From positions 1 to 6,637 of the forward strand of contig JAKITH010000059.1 in assembly GCA_021648185.1 (NCBI GenBank): a stretch of 6,637 bases of DNA. Direction: 5' to 3'. The notes under the pieces are model-generated. The model was not told the origin of the DNA. It ran no database searches and saw nothing but the letters and a program-made list of their open reading frames with translations. Numbering within the stretch: position 1 is the first letter of the stretch; every line of letters begins with the position of its first letter. Source of the stretch: Thiomicrorhabdus sp. Its GTDB lineage: Bacteria; Pseudomonadota; Gammaproteobacteria; Thiomicrospirales; Thiomicrospiraceae. This document shows, piece by piece, positions 1 to 6,383 of the stretch. The position numbers and the translations under genes are program-made.

Positions 1-219
1 GTACAATTTTTATTTGATAACTGGGCATTAAGTGCTATTTTTGGCACCGCAATGATGGTCAATCTCTTAGTGGCAGCCTTAGCAGGTGCCGTCATTCCGC
101 TGATATTACAACGCATGAAAATTGACCCCGCACTCGCGTCCGGCTTGATGTTAACCACCGTCACCGACTCCATCGGATTTTTTGTCTTTTTAGGACTCGC
201 AACCATTGTCTTGTTATAA
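1..219 (+). CDS. mgtE: MgtE-type magnesium transporter, C-terminal fragment (5' end outside window)
   Basis: The open frame enters from the left edge and gives 72 residues before the TAA at 217-219. MgtE proteins are homodimeric Mg2+ channels/transporters of the inner membrane. The fragment matches the end of the family's transmembrane domain: a hydrophobic helix (about residues 9-36) ending in GAVIPL, the short loop IDPALASG (41-48), then TTVTD (52-56) leading into a last hydrophobic helix (57-72) with the FLGLAT signature. The aspartate of TTVTD (residue 56) lies where the family's pore Mg2+-binding aspartate is found near the C terminus. The cytoplasmic N and CBS domains are not in the window, so completeness cannot be judged. 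No convincing terminator follows it; only a weak AT stem (TTTTTA 259-264 with TAAAAA 273-278) is seen. The family call is confident from the motif order; the gene symbol is by family. Confidence 0.86.
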   Translation, partial: VQFLFDNWALSAIFGTAMMVNLLVAALAGAVIPLILQRMKIDPALASGLMLTTVTDSIGFFVFLGLATIVLL

Positions 220-374
220 ACGCCCTTTGCTCGAAATAAGTGATTAGGGGGGGAAGAATTTTTAAACATACCTAAAAAACAATATGACAACACTCTGAAT
301 ACGCTTGTATTTAGTAAAGTGAGTCCTTATTATAATTTCATACGTCCACTTTTAAAGCGAAAAGAGAATCCATC
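220..374. other. Intergenic region between mgtE and the OmpA-like lipoprotein gene
   Basis: This 155-base gap carries a G7 run (247-253), a weak AT-only inverted repeat (259-264 with 273-278) and the promoter of the downstream gene. I see no small gene in it. The reverse-strand open frame that reaches in from the lipoprotein gene has no recognisable product. Confidence 0.6.
308..343 (+). promoter_or_regulatory. Candidate sigma-70 promoter of the OmpA-like lipoprotein gene
   Basis: A perfect TATAAT lies at 331-336, about 40 bases before the ATG, and would start transcription near 343. The -35 element is poor: at 17-base spacing there is TATTTA (308-313), while the better-looking TTGTAT (305-310) is 20 bases away. 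The -10 box is seen directly; its use as a promoter is inferred. Confidence 0.5.
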
Positions 375-1019
375 ATGGTAAAAATCAATTCAAAACTCAT
401 CGGAACGGCCGCCATTATCGCCGTATTAGGCTTAACGTCAGCCTGTACCAATACAGGGCAAACCCGTGAAACCGACAAAAATGCTATTACCTTTGTAGCG
501 GCCATTGGTGGCGCACTGGCCGCTAATGCCATGGGGGTAGATAACAATGCCGCTAAAGTGGCCATTGGCGCATTAGCAGGTTATACCGCTCGCTCCGTAT
601 TTGACCAAGTCAATCAAGAGACGGCTTCAGACCCCGATACGGATGTAGAAGCCGTAAAAATAGGCAATCAAGAGTTTGTCCAAATTAACGTTAAAAACGT
701 CAATTTTCGTTCAGGCTCCGCTGAGCTAGACCCTTATGAGCTGAGCCGCCTCTCGCCTGTTCTCAATACCTTACGTCAACACCCCAATACTCGCGTACAC
801 ATTGAAGGCCACACCGATTCTGACGGCAGCACAAGCTACAACCAACAACTCTCTGAAAACCGCGCCAAAAATGTTGCTTTCTATCTAATGGACAACGGCA
901 TCACTCGTGACCGAATTAAAACCTATGGCTATGGCGAAGAGCGTCCAATTGCCAGCAATGCCACACCAGAAGGAAAGCGAGAAAATCGCCGAGTGACCTT
1001 TTTAATCAGTGAAATCTAA
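375..1019 (+). CDS. OmpA-family peptidoglycan-binding outer-membrane lipoprotein (YiaD/Pal-like)
   Basis: This 214-residue protein should tether the outer membrane to the cell wall. The N terminus is a lipoprotein signal: positive K3/K7, hydrophobic core 8-20, and lipobox TSAC with the lipidated cysteine at residue 24 (leucine lies at -4 rather than the usual -3, which is tolerated). S22/A23/C24 would be followed by T25, so there is no inner-membrane retention aspartate at +2. Residues 41-72 are rich in glycine and alanine with spaced glycines (45, 46, 54, 65, 69), like the glycine-zipper segment of YiaD-type proteins. Residues 105-212 form the OmpA C-terminal domain: NFRSGSAEL (110-118), EGHTD (144-148), LSENRA (159-164) and NRRV (204-207). 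D148 and R163, 15 residues apart, match the diaminopimelate-binding pair known in OmpA. The ATG at 375 is chosen because the signal peptide starts there; a weak purine-rich stretch (361-368) serves as ribosome site. The gene is monocistronic, with its own promoter and terminator. The exact orthologue is uncertain. Confidence 0.9.
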   Translation: MVKINSKLIGTAAIIAVLGLTSACTNTGQTRETDKNAITFVAAIGGALAANAMGVDNNAAKVAIGALAGYTARSVFDQVNQETASDPDTDVEAVKIGNQEFVQINVKNVNFRSGSAELDPYELSRLSPVLNTLRQHPNTRVHIEGHTDSDGSTSYNQQLSENRAKNVAFYLMDNGITRDRIKTYGYGEERPIASNATPEGKRENRRVTFLISEI

Positions 1020-1030
1020 CCCACTTTTAT

Positions 1031-1071
1031 CCCCATAAAAAAAGCGACCAATGGTCGCTTTTTTTATGGGG
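1031..1071. terminator. Perfect bidirectional rho-independent terminator between convergent genes
   Basis: The arms 1031-1049 and 1053-1071 are exact reverse complements (19 bp) around a 3-base loop (AAT, 1050-1052). The core is a six-pair GC-rich stem (GCGACC/GGTCGC) flanked by A7 on the left (1037-1043) and T7 on the right (1059-1065). A transcript from either strand therefore forms a hairpin followed by a U tract. It starts 11 bases after the lipoprotein stop and ends 15 bases from the hemN stop, so it fits both genes. Confidence 0.95.
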
Positions 1072-1086
1072 AATGCTTCGTAACAA

Positions 1087-2469
1087 TTAAATCACTTTTG
1101 AAAAACGATTCTCAGCGCCTGGTTTTAAATACGCATCAAACACCATGCAAATATTACGAATCAATAACCGCCCTTTAGCAGTAATGTAAATATCCTCATC
1201 GTCCAGCGTCATCAAACCATCTTCCACCATTGGAGTCAGCATGGGTAACTCCTTAGCAAAATACTCTTTAAATCGAATATTCCACTGTTGCTCAAGGCTT
1301 GCAAAATTAATATGAAAATGACTGATTAATCGAGTAATTACATCACGACGTAACTCATCATCTTCCGTAAGTTCAACGCCCCTAAATACCGCCAAATCTC
1401 CTGCATCAATCGCCTGATAATACTCATCAAGCCCTTTGCGATTTTGTGCATAGGTGTTATTCACCAATGAGATAGAGGTCGCCCCCATTCCAACTAAATC
1501 GCACTCTGCATGAGTTGAATAACCCTGAAAATTTCGATACAAGGTTTCATTACGCTGTGCCACCGCCAGCTCATCATCGGGTTTGGCAAAATGATCCATT
1601 CCAATATACACATAACCCGCTTGCAATAAACGCTCCGTAGTCGCGTGTAAAATAGCCAACTTCTCATCCGAAGACGGCATATCCGCCTCTTTCATCTTCT
1701 TTTGAGTCGGGAACATACTCGGCATGTGCGCATAATTAAAAATAGAGAATCGATCCGGTTCCGCTTCCAATACTTGATCTAGCGTTCGAATAAACCCTTT
1801 TTCAGTCTGGAGCGGTAGCCCATAAATCAGATCCACATTCACCGATAAAAACCCGACTTCACGCGCCGCTTCCAGCACCTCAAACGTCTCTGCTTGGGAC
1901 TGAATTCGGTTCACCGCTTTCTGTACTTTCGGGTCAAAATCTTGTACCCCCAAGCTCATTCGATTAAAGCCTAACTCTCGCAATAACTTAACCGACTCAC
2001 GATTGGCCTCACGCGGATCAATCTCAATTGAATACTCGCCTGAATCATCGTCATATAAATTAAAGTGTTGACGGGTTTTATCCATCAACTGCTTCATTTC
2101 ATCGTTATTAATAAAGGTCGGTGTTCCGCCACCCAAATGCAACTGCTCTACTTTTCGAGAAGGGTCATACAACGCCGACTGCATTTCAATCTCTTTAAAC
2201 AGTCGCTCTAAATAAGGCGTGGTTTTAGAACGATCTCGCGTCCAAACTTTATTGCATGCACAGAAAAAACAGACCGTATCACAAAATGGAATATGAAAAT
2301 ACAACGACAAGCCACGATCCGAATCATTACTACGCCGAGCCGCCGCCTTATAGTCTTCAATGCCAAAGTCCTCTTCAAACTGAACTGCAGTAGGGTAAGA
2401 GGTGTAACGTGGCCCAGACTGGTTATAGCGTTTAATTAACGCCTCATCAAACTGTATTTTTTGTTCCAT
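1087..2469 (-). CDS. hemN: Oxygen-independent coproporphyrinogen III oxidase (radical SAM)
   Basis: HemN decarboxylates two propionate side chains of coproporphyrinogen III to give protoporphyrinogen IX without oxygen, a late step of haem synthesis in the cytoplasm. The 460-residue length matches E. coli HemN (457). The family start RYTSYPTA (21-28) is present. The radical-SAM cluster motif lies in the PFC...CNK segment, with C63, C67 and C70 as the 4Fe-4S ligands and the extra HemN cysteine C72; Y57 precedes it as in E. coli. GGGTP (113-117) is the SAM-binding motif. Further conserved segments are EIDPRE (149-154), NVDLIYGLP (211-219), FNYAHMP (244-250), GMDHFAKPDDELAVAQR (290-306), RNFQGY (312-317) and TAKGRLLIRNICM (430-442). 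These features separate it from HemW, which lacks several of them. AAGGA (complement of 2481-2485) lies 11 bases before the ATG, a slightly long spacing. It runs in the same direction as rlmKL, but 141 bases apart with its own candidate promoter, so co-transcription is doubtful. Confidence 0.97.
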   Translation of the reverse strand: MEQKIQFDEALIKRYNQSGPRYTSYPTAVQFEEDFGIEDYKAAARRSNDSDRGLSLYFHIPFCDTVCFFCACNKVWTRDRSKTTPYLERLFKEIEMQSALYDPSRKVEQLHLGGGTPTFINNDEMKQLMDKTRQHFNLYDDDSGEYSIEIDPREANRESVKLLRELGFNRMSLGVQDFDPKVQKAVNRIQSQAETFEVLEAAREVGFLSVNVDLIYGLPLQTEKGFIRTLDQVLEAEPDRFSIFNYAHMPSMFPTQKKMKEADMPSSDEKLAILHATTERLLQAGYVYIGMDHFAKPDDELAVAQRNETLYRNFQGYSTHAECDLVGMGATSISLVNNTYAQNRKGLDEYYQAIDAGDLAVFRGVELTEDDELRRDVITRLISHFHINFASLEQQWNIRFKEYFAKELPMLTPMVEDGLMTLDDEDIYITAKGRLLIRNICMVFDAYLKPGAENRFSKVI

Positions 2470-2610
2470 ACCGCTAAAAATCCTTTTTCAATTTTTGAAT
2501 ATTGAAAGAATACACGATTGTACTTAGTTTAGAAAGTGATGTTTTTTCGCTCAAGACACAATTCAATAAACCCCATGCAATAGTTAATTTATCTCAAGTT
2601 TTGAATCGGT
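2470..2610. other. Intergenic region between rlmKL and hemN
   Basis: The 141-base, AT-rich gap holds the candidate hemN promoter and, between it and the gene, a perfect 6-bp inverted repeat: TTCAAT (2487-2492) with ATTGAA (2501-2506). I see no GC-rich hairpin with a U tract that would terminate rlmKL, so read-through into hemN remains possible. The short rightward open frame that crosses this gap into the end of rlmKL (2502-2687) resembles nothing I know and is treated as spurious. Confidence 0.5.
2526..2554 (-). promoter_or_regulatory. Candidate promoter of hemN
   Basis: Read on the minus strand, TTGAGC (2549-2554) and TAAACT (2526-2531) are separated by exactly 17 bases; each matches four of six consensus positions. 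A closer -10, TACAAT (2517-2522, five of six), has no good -35. No TTGAT-N4-ATCAA FNR site is visible, although oxygen control is common for hemN. Assignment is tentative. Confidence 0.35.
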
Positions 2611-4812
2611 TTAACCTTTTCGCAACACCCAAGCCTGATGAATTTTGCTGTTTCGTTCAAAATCTCTTGGCATGGTTTTACGAGTAATATCTTCAATGCT
2701 GATCCCTTCAAGCGCCTCTTTATCTAACTTGAACTTACGCAAATTATTCGAAAACACCAGTTCTCCACCAGGGTTTAATAACGTCATCGCTTGTTGAATT
2801 AAGGTCACGTGATCGCGTTGAATGTCCAGCGTACCATCCATTCGTTTAGAGGTTGAAAATGACGGGGGATCTAAAAAGATCACATCAAACCCTTGGGTTG
2901 GGGTTTCGCTCTCTTTCTCTAGCCAGTCCAATACATCCGCCTGTTTTAACAGATGCTTGGACTCATCCACATTATTATTCATTAAATTTTGTTTTGCCCA
3001 ATGCAAATACGTTTTGGACATATCAATGCTTAAACTGCTTGTAGCACCCAATGCCGCCGCTTGTGCGGTTAAGGTGGCGGTATAACAAAAGAGATTAAGC
3101 AGTGATTTACGGCGTGATTTTTCCGCGACCAGCGCACGGACATCACGGTGATCTAAAAACAGTCCCGTGTCTAAATAATCAGTAAAGTTCACTCGTAATT
3201 TTACGCCGTTTTCAATCACGGTAAAAAACTGTTTATTTTCATCCAGCTTTTCGTATTGTGAACTGCCTTTTTGTTTCTCTCTCACTTTAAATACTATCTG
3301 GTCTACAGACAGGTCAAATACGCTTGGCAAAACCGATAAAGCTTCATACAAGCGTTTTTTGGCTTTGGTTTTATCCACCGTTTTAGGTGCGGCGTACTCA
3401 TTGACCACCAACCAGTCTTCGCCATCCTCCGTATGATAATAATCTATCGACAGTGCGTATTCAGGCATGTCGGCATCGTATACACGGTACGCGTTTACCT
3501 CGTATTTTTTGGCCCATTTTCGTAAGGGTTTTAAATTTTTCTTCAGGCGATTGGCAAACATCTTCGCGCCTTCGGTTTCGGACAGTTCAGGGTAAGCGGT
3601 CTGTACACCATCGGCTAAATTTGCCCCCCCCTTAATCGCAGGTTCACGGTGATAGGTTTCGATCACATCAAAGCGAAACAGCTTACACTCCATTGGACCA
3701 TTGGCAAATTTATGGCTTCGCTTGGCTTTTAAGCCTAAATACATGCCTAACTCAGGATTGGCCGTAAACACCGCCGCTTGCCAGCCATCAAACTCCGTTT
3801 TTAGGTAGTTACCCAGTGCCGTATAAATTTGTTTAACGTCTTCCACTTCGCCCAAACGTTCACCATACGGCGGGTTACTAATCACTAATCCCGTTGGCCA
3901 GTCGCCCCAAATACGACCCTGTTCCACCGTCATCTGTTTTACGGAAATGTGTTTAAAGTAGCCAGAATTCAAAATGGCCTCTTCGGCGATATCCAACGAT
4001 TTATGCGACGCATCTGAGCCATAAATAGGCGGTAAATTTGCCATCCCAGAGGCTTTACGTCCTCGCGCTTCACCCACCAGTCTTTGCCATAGTTCAGCAT
4101 CGTGCTGTTTCCACTGATTAAGCAACATGCGATCCTGCTTATCTAAACCCGGTGCCGCATCGGATGCCATCATCGCCGCTTCAATTAAAAAGGTTCCCGA
4201 ACCACACATCGGGTCATACAACGTGCCACCCTGCTTTGCAATGGCCGGCCAACCCGAACGATATAATAGTGCGGCCGCTAAATTCTCTTTTAACGGTGCT
4301 TTTACTTGCTGACCTTCACGATAGCCGCGTTGATGCAAGCTGTAACCCACCAAATCGATGCTTAACGTCAGTTGATTACGATTTAAATGGCCATGCACGC
4401 GTAAATTAGGGTTTACCGTATCCACTTGAGGGCGGTCATCGGTTTTGTCCATAAAATAATCGACAATACCGTCTTTAATTTTAAGCGCCCCATAATGACT
4501 GTGATCAACGCCCATGCCCTTTCCAGAAAAAGAGACGGCAAACGAATCCCGAACATCCATGTGGTCTTGCCAATTTAATGCGGCAATCGACGTGGTCAGT
4601 TGCTCTTGATTGTCCAGCTCCTCTTCCAGTACCGTAATAAAAACACGGTTGGCCAAACGAGACCACAAGCACGCACGATAGGCCAGCTCCTTAGAGCCTT
4701 CAAACGTAACACCACGGGGTTGCGCTTTCACATTTTTAGCGCCCAACGCCATTAGCTCTTCACGCAATAACTCACTTAACCCACCCGAGGTGGTCGCAAA
4801 ACATTTCAACAT
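2611..4812 (-). CDS. rlmL: Bifunctional 23S rRNA (guanine-N2/N7) methyltransferase RlmL/RlmK
   Basis: This fused enzyme uses S-adenosylmethionine to make m2G2445 (RlmL half) and m7G2069 (RlmK half) in 23S rRNA (E. coli numbering), near the peptidyl-transferase centre. The 733 residues compare with 702 in E. coli (YcbY/RlmKL). The N-terminal FATTSGGLSELL (5-16) and the following segment to about 155 form the ferredoxin-like/THUMP RNA-binding region. The RlmL methyltransferase has DPMCGSGTFLIEAA (200-213) for SAM binding and the N2-methylation signature NPPYGERL (313-320). After a linker (about 390-417) the RlmK half begins at FANRLKKNLKPLRKW (419-433) and carries TDYLDTGLFLDHR (544-556), NLFCYTA (573-579) and FLDPPSFSTSKRM (646-658). 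Part of the extra length lies in the linker, which contains a G8 tract (3624-3631). The ATG at 4810-4812 fits the family's N terminus, with GGGG (complement of 4818-4821) five bases upstream. It is divergent from the transglycosylase gene. Confidence 0.97.
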   Translation of the reverse strand: MLKCFATTSGGLSELLREELMALGAKNVKAQPRGVTFEGSKELAYRACLWSRLANRVFITVLEEELDNQEQLTTSIAALNWQDHMDVRDSFAVSFSGKGMGVDHSHYGALKIKDGIVDYFMDKTDDRPQVDTVNPNLRVHGHLNRNQLTLSIDLVGYSLHQRGYREGQQVKAPLKENLAAALLYRSGWPAIAKQGGTLYDPMCGSGTFLIEAAMMASDAAPGLDKQDRMLLNQWKQHDAELWQRLVGEARGRKASGMANLPPIYGSDASHKSLDIAEEAILNSGYFKHISVKQMTVEQGRIWGDWPTGLVISNPPYGERLGEVEDVKQIYTALGNYLKTEFDGWQAAVFTANPELGMYLGLKAKRSHKFANGPMECKLFRFDVIETYHREPAIKGGANLADGVQTAYPELSETEGAKMFANRLKKNLKPLRKWAKKYEVNAYRVYDADMPEYALSIDYYHTEDGEDWLVVNEYAAPKTVDKTKAKKRLYEALSVLPSVFDLSVDQIVFKVREKQKGSSQYEKLDENKQFFTVIENGVKLRVNFTDYLDTGLFLDHRDVRALVAEKSRRKSLLNLFCYTATLTAQAAALGATSSLSIDMSKTYLHWAKQNLMNNNVDESKHLLKQADVLDWLEKESETPTQGFDVIFLDPPSFSTSKRMDGTLDIQRDHVTLIQQAMTLLNPGGELVFSNNLRKFKLDKEALEGISIEDITRKTMPRDFERNSKIHQAWVLRKG

Positions 4813-4931
4813 ACAAGCCCCAAAAAATTTAATAAAAATAATGCCCTAATTTTAACGGTTTTCCCCTACCACTTTGGTTTAGTTTCGGTAGAATGTAAAA
4901 ACATTTTCATAAGAACTTTTACCCAACCAAC
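4813..4931. promoter_or_regulatory. Divergent promoter region of rlmKL and the lytic transglycosylase gene
   Basis: Both flanking genes must be transcribed outward from this 119-base, AT-rich spacer, but no strong promoter stands out. For rlmKL (minus strand) TTAAAA and TTAAAT, 17 bases apart and four of six each, lie very close to the start codon. For the rightward gene, TAGAAT (4889-4894, five of six) lacks a -35, while TTGGTT (4874-4879) pairs at 16 bases with the weak TAAAAA (4896-4901). A 6-bp inverted repeat (GTAAAA 4895-4900, TTTTAC 4917-4922) lies just before the rightward gene. All element choices are tentative. Confidence 0.4.
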
Positions 4932-6215
4932 ATGATTAAACAAATTTCTCTCGCCACCTTCGCATTACTTCTTAGCCTTAATGTACTCAGTAGCAATGCA
5001 CTCGCGCAATCATCCTTGCCAGAAGAAGAAAAAGCCTTTCAACAATGGTTAGGTGACTTTAAACAACAAGCACGCCAAGAAGGTATTTCTGAAGAGACGC
5101 TCAATCAAGCCTTAAAAGACATTCGACCCAGCCCAAAAGTGCTCGAGTCCGATCGAAAGCAACCCGAGTTTACTCGTACTTTTTACCAATATTTTAACAG
5201 TGCTGTCTCTAAAAACAGGGTTGTGGTCGGTCAACAACAATATAAAAAGCATCAAGCCCTACTCAATGAAGTCTCCCAAAAATACGGTATTCCAAGCCAT
5301 ATTATCGTCTCTTTTTGGGGCATGGAAACCAACTACGGACGATTTACAGGCAACCTCCCCATTATTCAATCGTTGGTCACACTGGCCTACGACCCTCGCC
5401 GTACCACTTTTTTTAGCAAACAACTAATCGCCGCATTAAAAATCATTGACGAAGGTCACGTACCACTCTCCCAAATGAAAGGCTCTTGGGCGGGCGCGAT
5501 GGGACACGTTCAATTTATGCCCACCAATTACCGACAATACGCGGTGGATGGCGATGGCGACGGAAAAATCAATTTATGGGATAGCCTGCCCGATGCATTT
5601 CATTCCGCAGGTAATTTTTTACAACACTTAGGCTGGAACCCCGAGCAAACATGGGGGGAAGAAATTTCTCTGCCTAAACACTTTAATTACGCTCTGGCCG
5701 ATAATAAAACCAAGCGCACGTTGAGCGAATGGCAAGCACTGGGAGTGATCCAAGTAAATGGCCAACCACTAGACATTAAAGAAAATAAAACCGCCAAACT
5801 CTTACTGCCCAGCGATTATCGTGGCCCTGCCTTTTTAGTGTACGACAACTTTCAAGTCATCAAGCGCTGGAACAACTCCAACAACTACGCACTGGCAGTA
5901 GGCCACCTATCCAATCGAATTTTAGGCAAGCCCCCCCTCAGTAAAAAACAGCCTAAAGACGACAAAGGGATGAGCCGCGACCAAGTAAAGCAACTTCAAA
6001 CCATCCTCAATCAACTCGGTCATAACGCAGGAGAACCCGATGGCGTTGCCGGCAGTAACACCCGAAAAGCCCTACGCGCCTTTCAAGTGGCAAACCAACT
6101 CCCCGCAGACGGCGCACCCTCTTATCACATGCTGCAACAGCTCAAAAAAGCGCATAACGACTCAGTTACCAAAGTGCTTAAGGAAAGCCAACCTTTACCC
6201 GATGAAACCTTCTAA
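4932..6215 (+). CDS. Secreted MltB-family lytic murein transglycosylase with C-terminal peptidoglycan-binding domain
   Basis: Lytic transglycosylases cut the MurNAc-GlcNAc bond of peptidoglycan and leave 1,6-anhydroMurNAc ends, in wall growth, turnover and recycling. The 427-residue protein starts with a Sec signal peptide (K3, hydrophobic 6-19) ending in the ALA site at 23-25. There is no lipobox cysteine, so it should be soluble in the periplasm, unlike lipoprotein MltB. Residues about 35-332 are the SLT_2 catalytic domain: SFWGMETNYGRF (127-138) holds the catalytic glutamate E132, GSWAGAMGHVQFMP (184-197) is the substrate-cleft motif, and DGDGDGKINLWD (206-217) matches the calcium-loop region of Slt35/MltB. 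After a linker with a C7 tract (5931-5937), residues about 346-406 form a PG_binding_1 domain (VKQLQTILNQLG, GVAGSNTRKALRAFQ). E. coli MltB lacks this domain; Pseudomonas SltB-type paralogues have it. No clear Shine-Dalgarno site precedes the ATG, which is chosen because the signal peptide starts there. The exact paralogue name is not assigned. Confidence 0.95.
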   Translation: MIKQISLATFALLLSLNVLSSNALAQSSLPEEEKAFQQWLGDFKQQARQEGISEETLNQALKDIRPSPKVLESDRKQPEFTRTFYQYFNSAVSKNRVVVGQQQYKKHQALLNEVSQKYGIPSHIIVSFWGMETNYGRFTGNLPIIQSLVTLAYDPRRTTFFSKQLIAALKIIDEGHVPLSQMKGSWAGAMGHVQFMPTNYRQYAVDGDGDGKINLWDSLPDAFHSAGNFLQHLGWNPEQTWGEEISLPKHFNYALADNKTKRTLSEWQALGVIQVNGQPLDIKENKTAKLLLPSDYRGPAFLVYDNFQVIKRWNNSNNYALAVGHLSNRILGKPPLSKKQPKDDKGMSRDQVKQLQTILNQLGHNAGEPDGVAGSNTRKALRAFQVANQLPADGAPSYHMLQQLKKAHNDSVTKVLKESQPLPDETF

Positions 6216-6251
6216 CCCTCTTCCAGCAGCCTACCTTTTTTGGAAAATTCA

Positions 6252-6274
6252 GTGCCGACTGATCAAGTTGGCAC
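6252..6274. repeat. 9-bp inverted repeat / stem-loop after the transglycosylase gene
   Basis: GTGCCGACT (6252-6260) pairs with AGTTGGCAC (6266-6274) through eight Watson-Crick pairs and one G-U wobble around a 5-base loop. It begins 37 bases after the stop codon. No T run follows on either strand, so it is not a textbook rho-independent terminator. It may stabilise the 3' end of the message, help termination in another way, or bind a protein. Confidence 0.55.
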
Positions 6275-6316
6275 ATCAATTACGCCATTTAAAGCAAGAT
6301 CAATCAAAATAAGAAT

Positions 6317-6345
6317 TTGCTTATATTAGAAGATTTAGATATAAT
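6317..6345 (+). promoter_or_regulatory. Sigma-70 promoter of the DUF2892 gene
   Basis: TTGCTT (6317-6322) and a perfect TATAAT (6340-6345) are separated by exactly 17 bases. Transcription would begin near 6352, about 32 bases before the start codon, so this small gene probably has its own transcript. Confidence 0.65.
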
Positions 6346-6371
6346 TCTTTCCAAAGAAACATCACACCCTT

Positions 6372-6378
6372 AAGGAGA
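6372..6378 (+). promoter_or_regulatory. Shine-Dalgarno site that sets a TTG start
   Basis: AAGGAGA ends five bases before the TTG at 6384-6386, an ideal distance. The first ATG in this frame (6399-6401) would be 20 bases away, too far, so the site supports the TTG as the start. Confidence 0.8.
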
Positions 6379-6383
6379 GTATT

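Larger units (their letters stand above)
6216..6383. other. Intergenic region between the transglycosylase gene and the DUF2892 gene
   Basis: This 168-base gap contains a strong hairpin without a U tract (6252-6274), then an AT-rich stretch with the promoter of the next gene and its ribosome site. A 36-codon frame (ATG at 6202, stop at 6310-6312) overlaps the end of the transglycosylase gene, but it has no well-spaced ribosome site and no recognisable product. Confidence 0.55.

Noticed and set aside
220..290. Rho-independent terminator after mgtE
   Set aside because: Only an AT-only 6-bp stem and a widely spaced CCCT/AGGG pairing were found, neither followed by a U tract that would make it convincing.
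338..565. Leftward 75-codon frame antisense to the lipoprotein gene
   Set aside because: It mirrors the alanine-rich signal and glycine-zipper codons of the real gene and has no independent support.
2470..2610. FNR binding site upstream of hemN
   Set aside because: Several TTGAA/TTCAA half-like words are present, but none forms TTGAT-N4-ATCAA on either strand with correct spacing.
2502..2687. Rightward 61-codon frame crossing the rlmKL-hemN gap
   Set aside because: It starts with a non-ATG codon, overlaps the conserved C terminus of rlmKL on the opposite strand, and has no recognisable product or ribosome site.
5547..5582. Repeated GATGGCGATGGCGAC-like codons as a short tandem repeat
   Set aside because: They encode the conserved DGDGDGK calcium-loop region of MltB-type enzymes, so protein conservation explains the repeat.
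6202..6312. Small 36-residue frame overlapping the end of the transglycosylase gene, with a basic C-terminal half
   Set aside because: The AAGGAAA upstream is too far from the ATG, the product is not recognisable, and most of it lies between a stem-loop and the next promoter. It looks like a chance frame.
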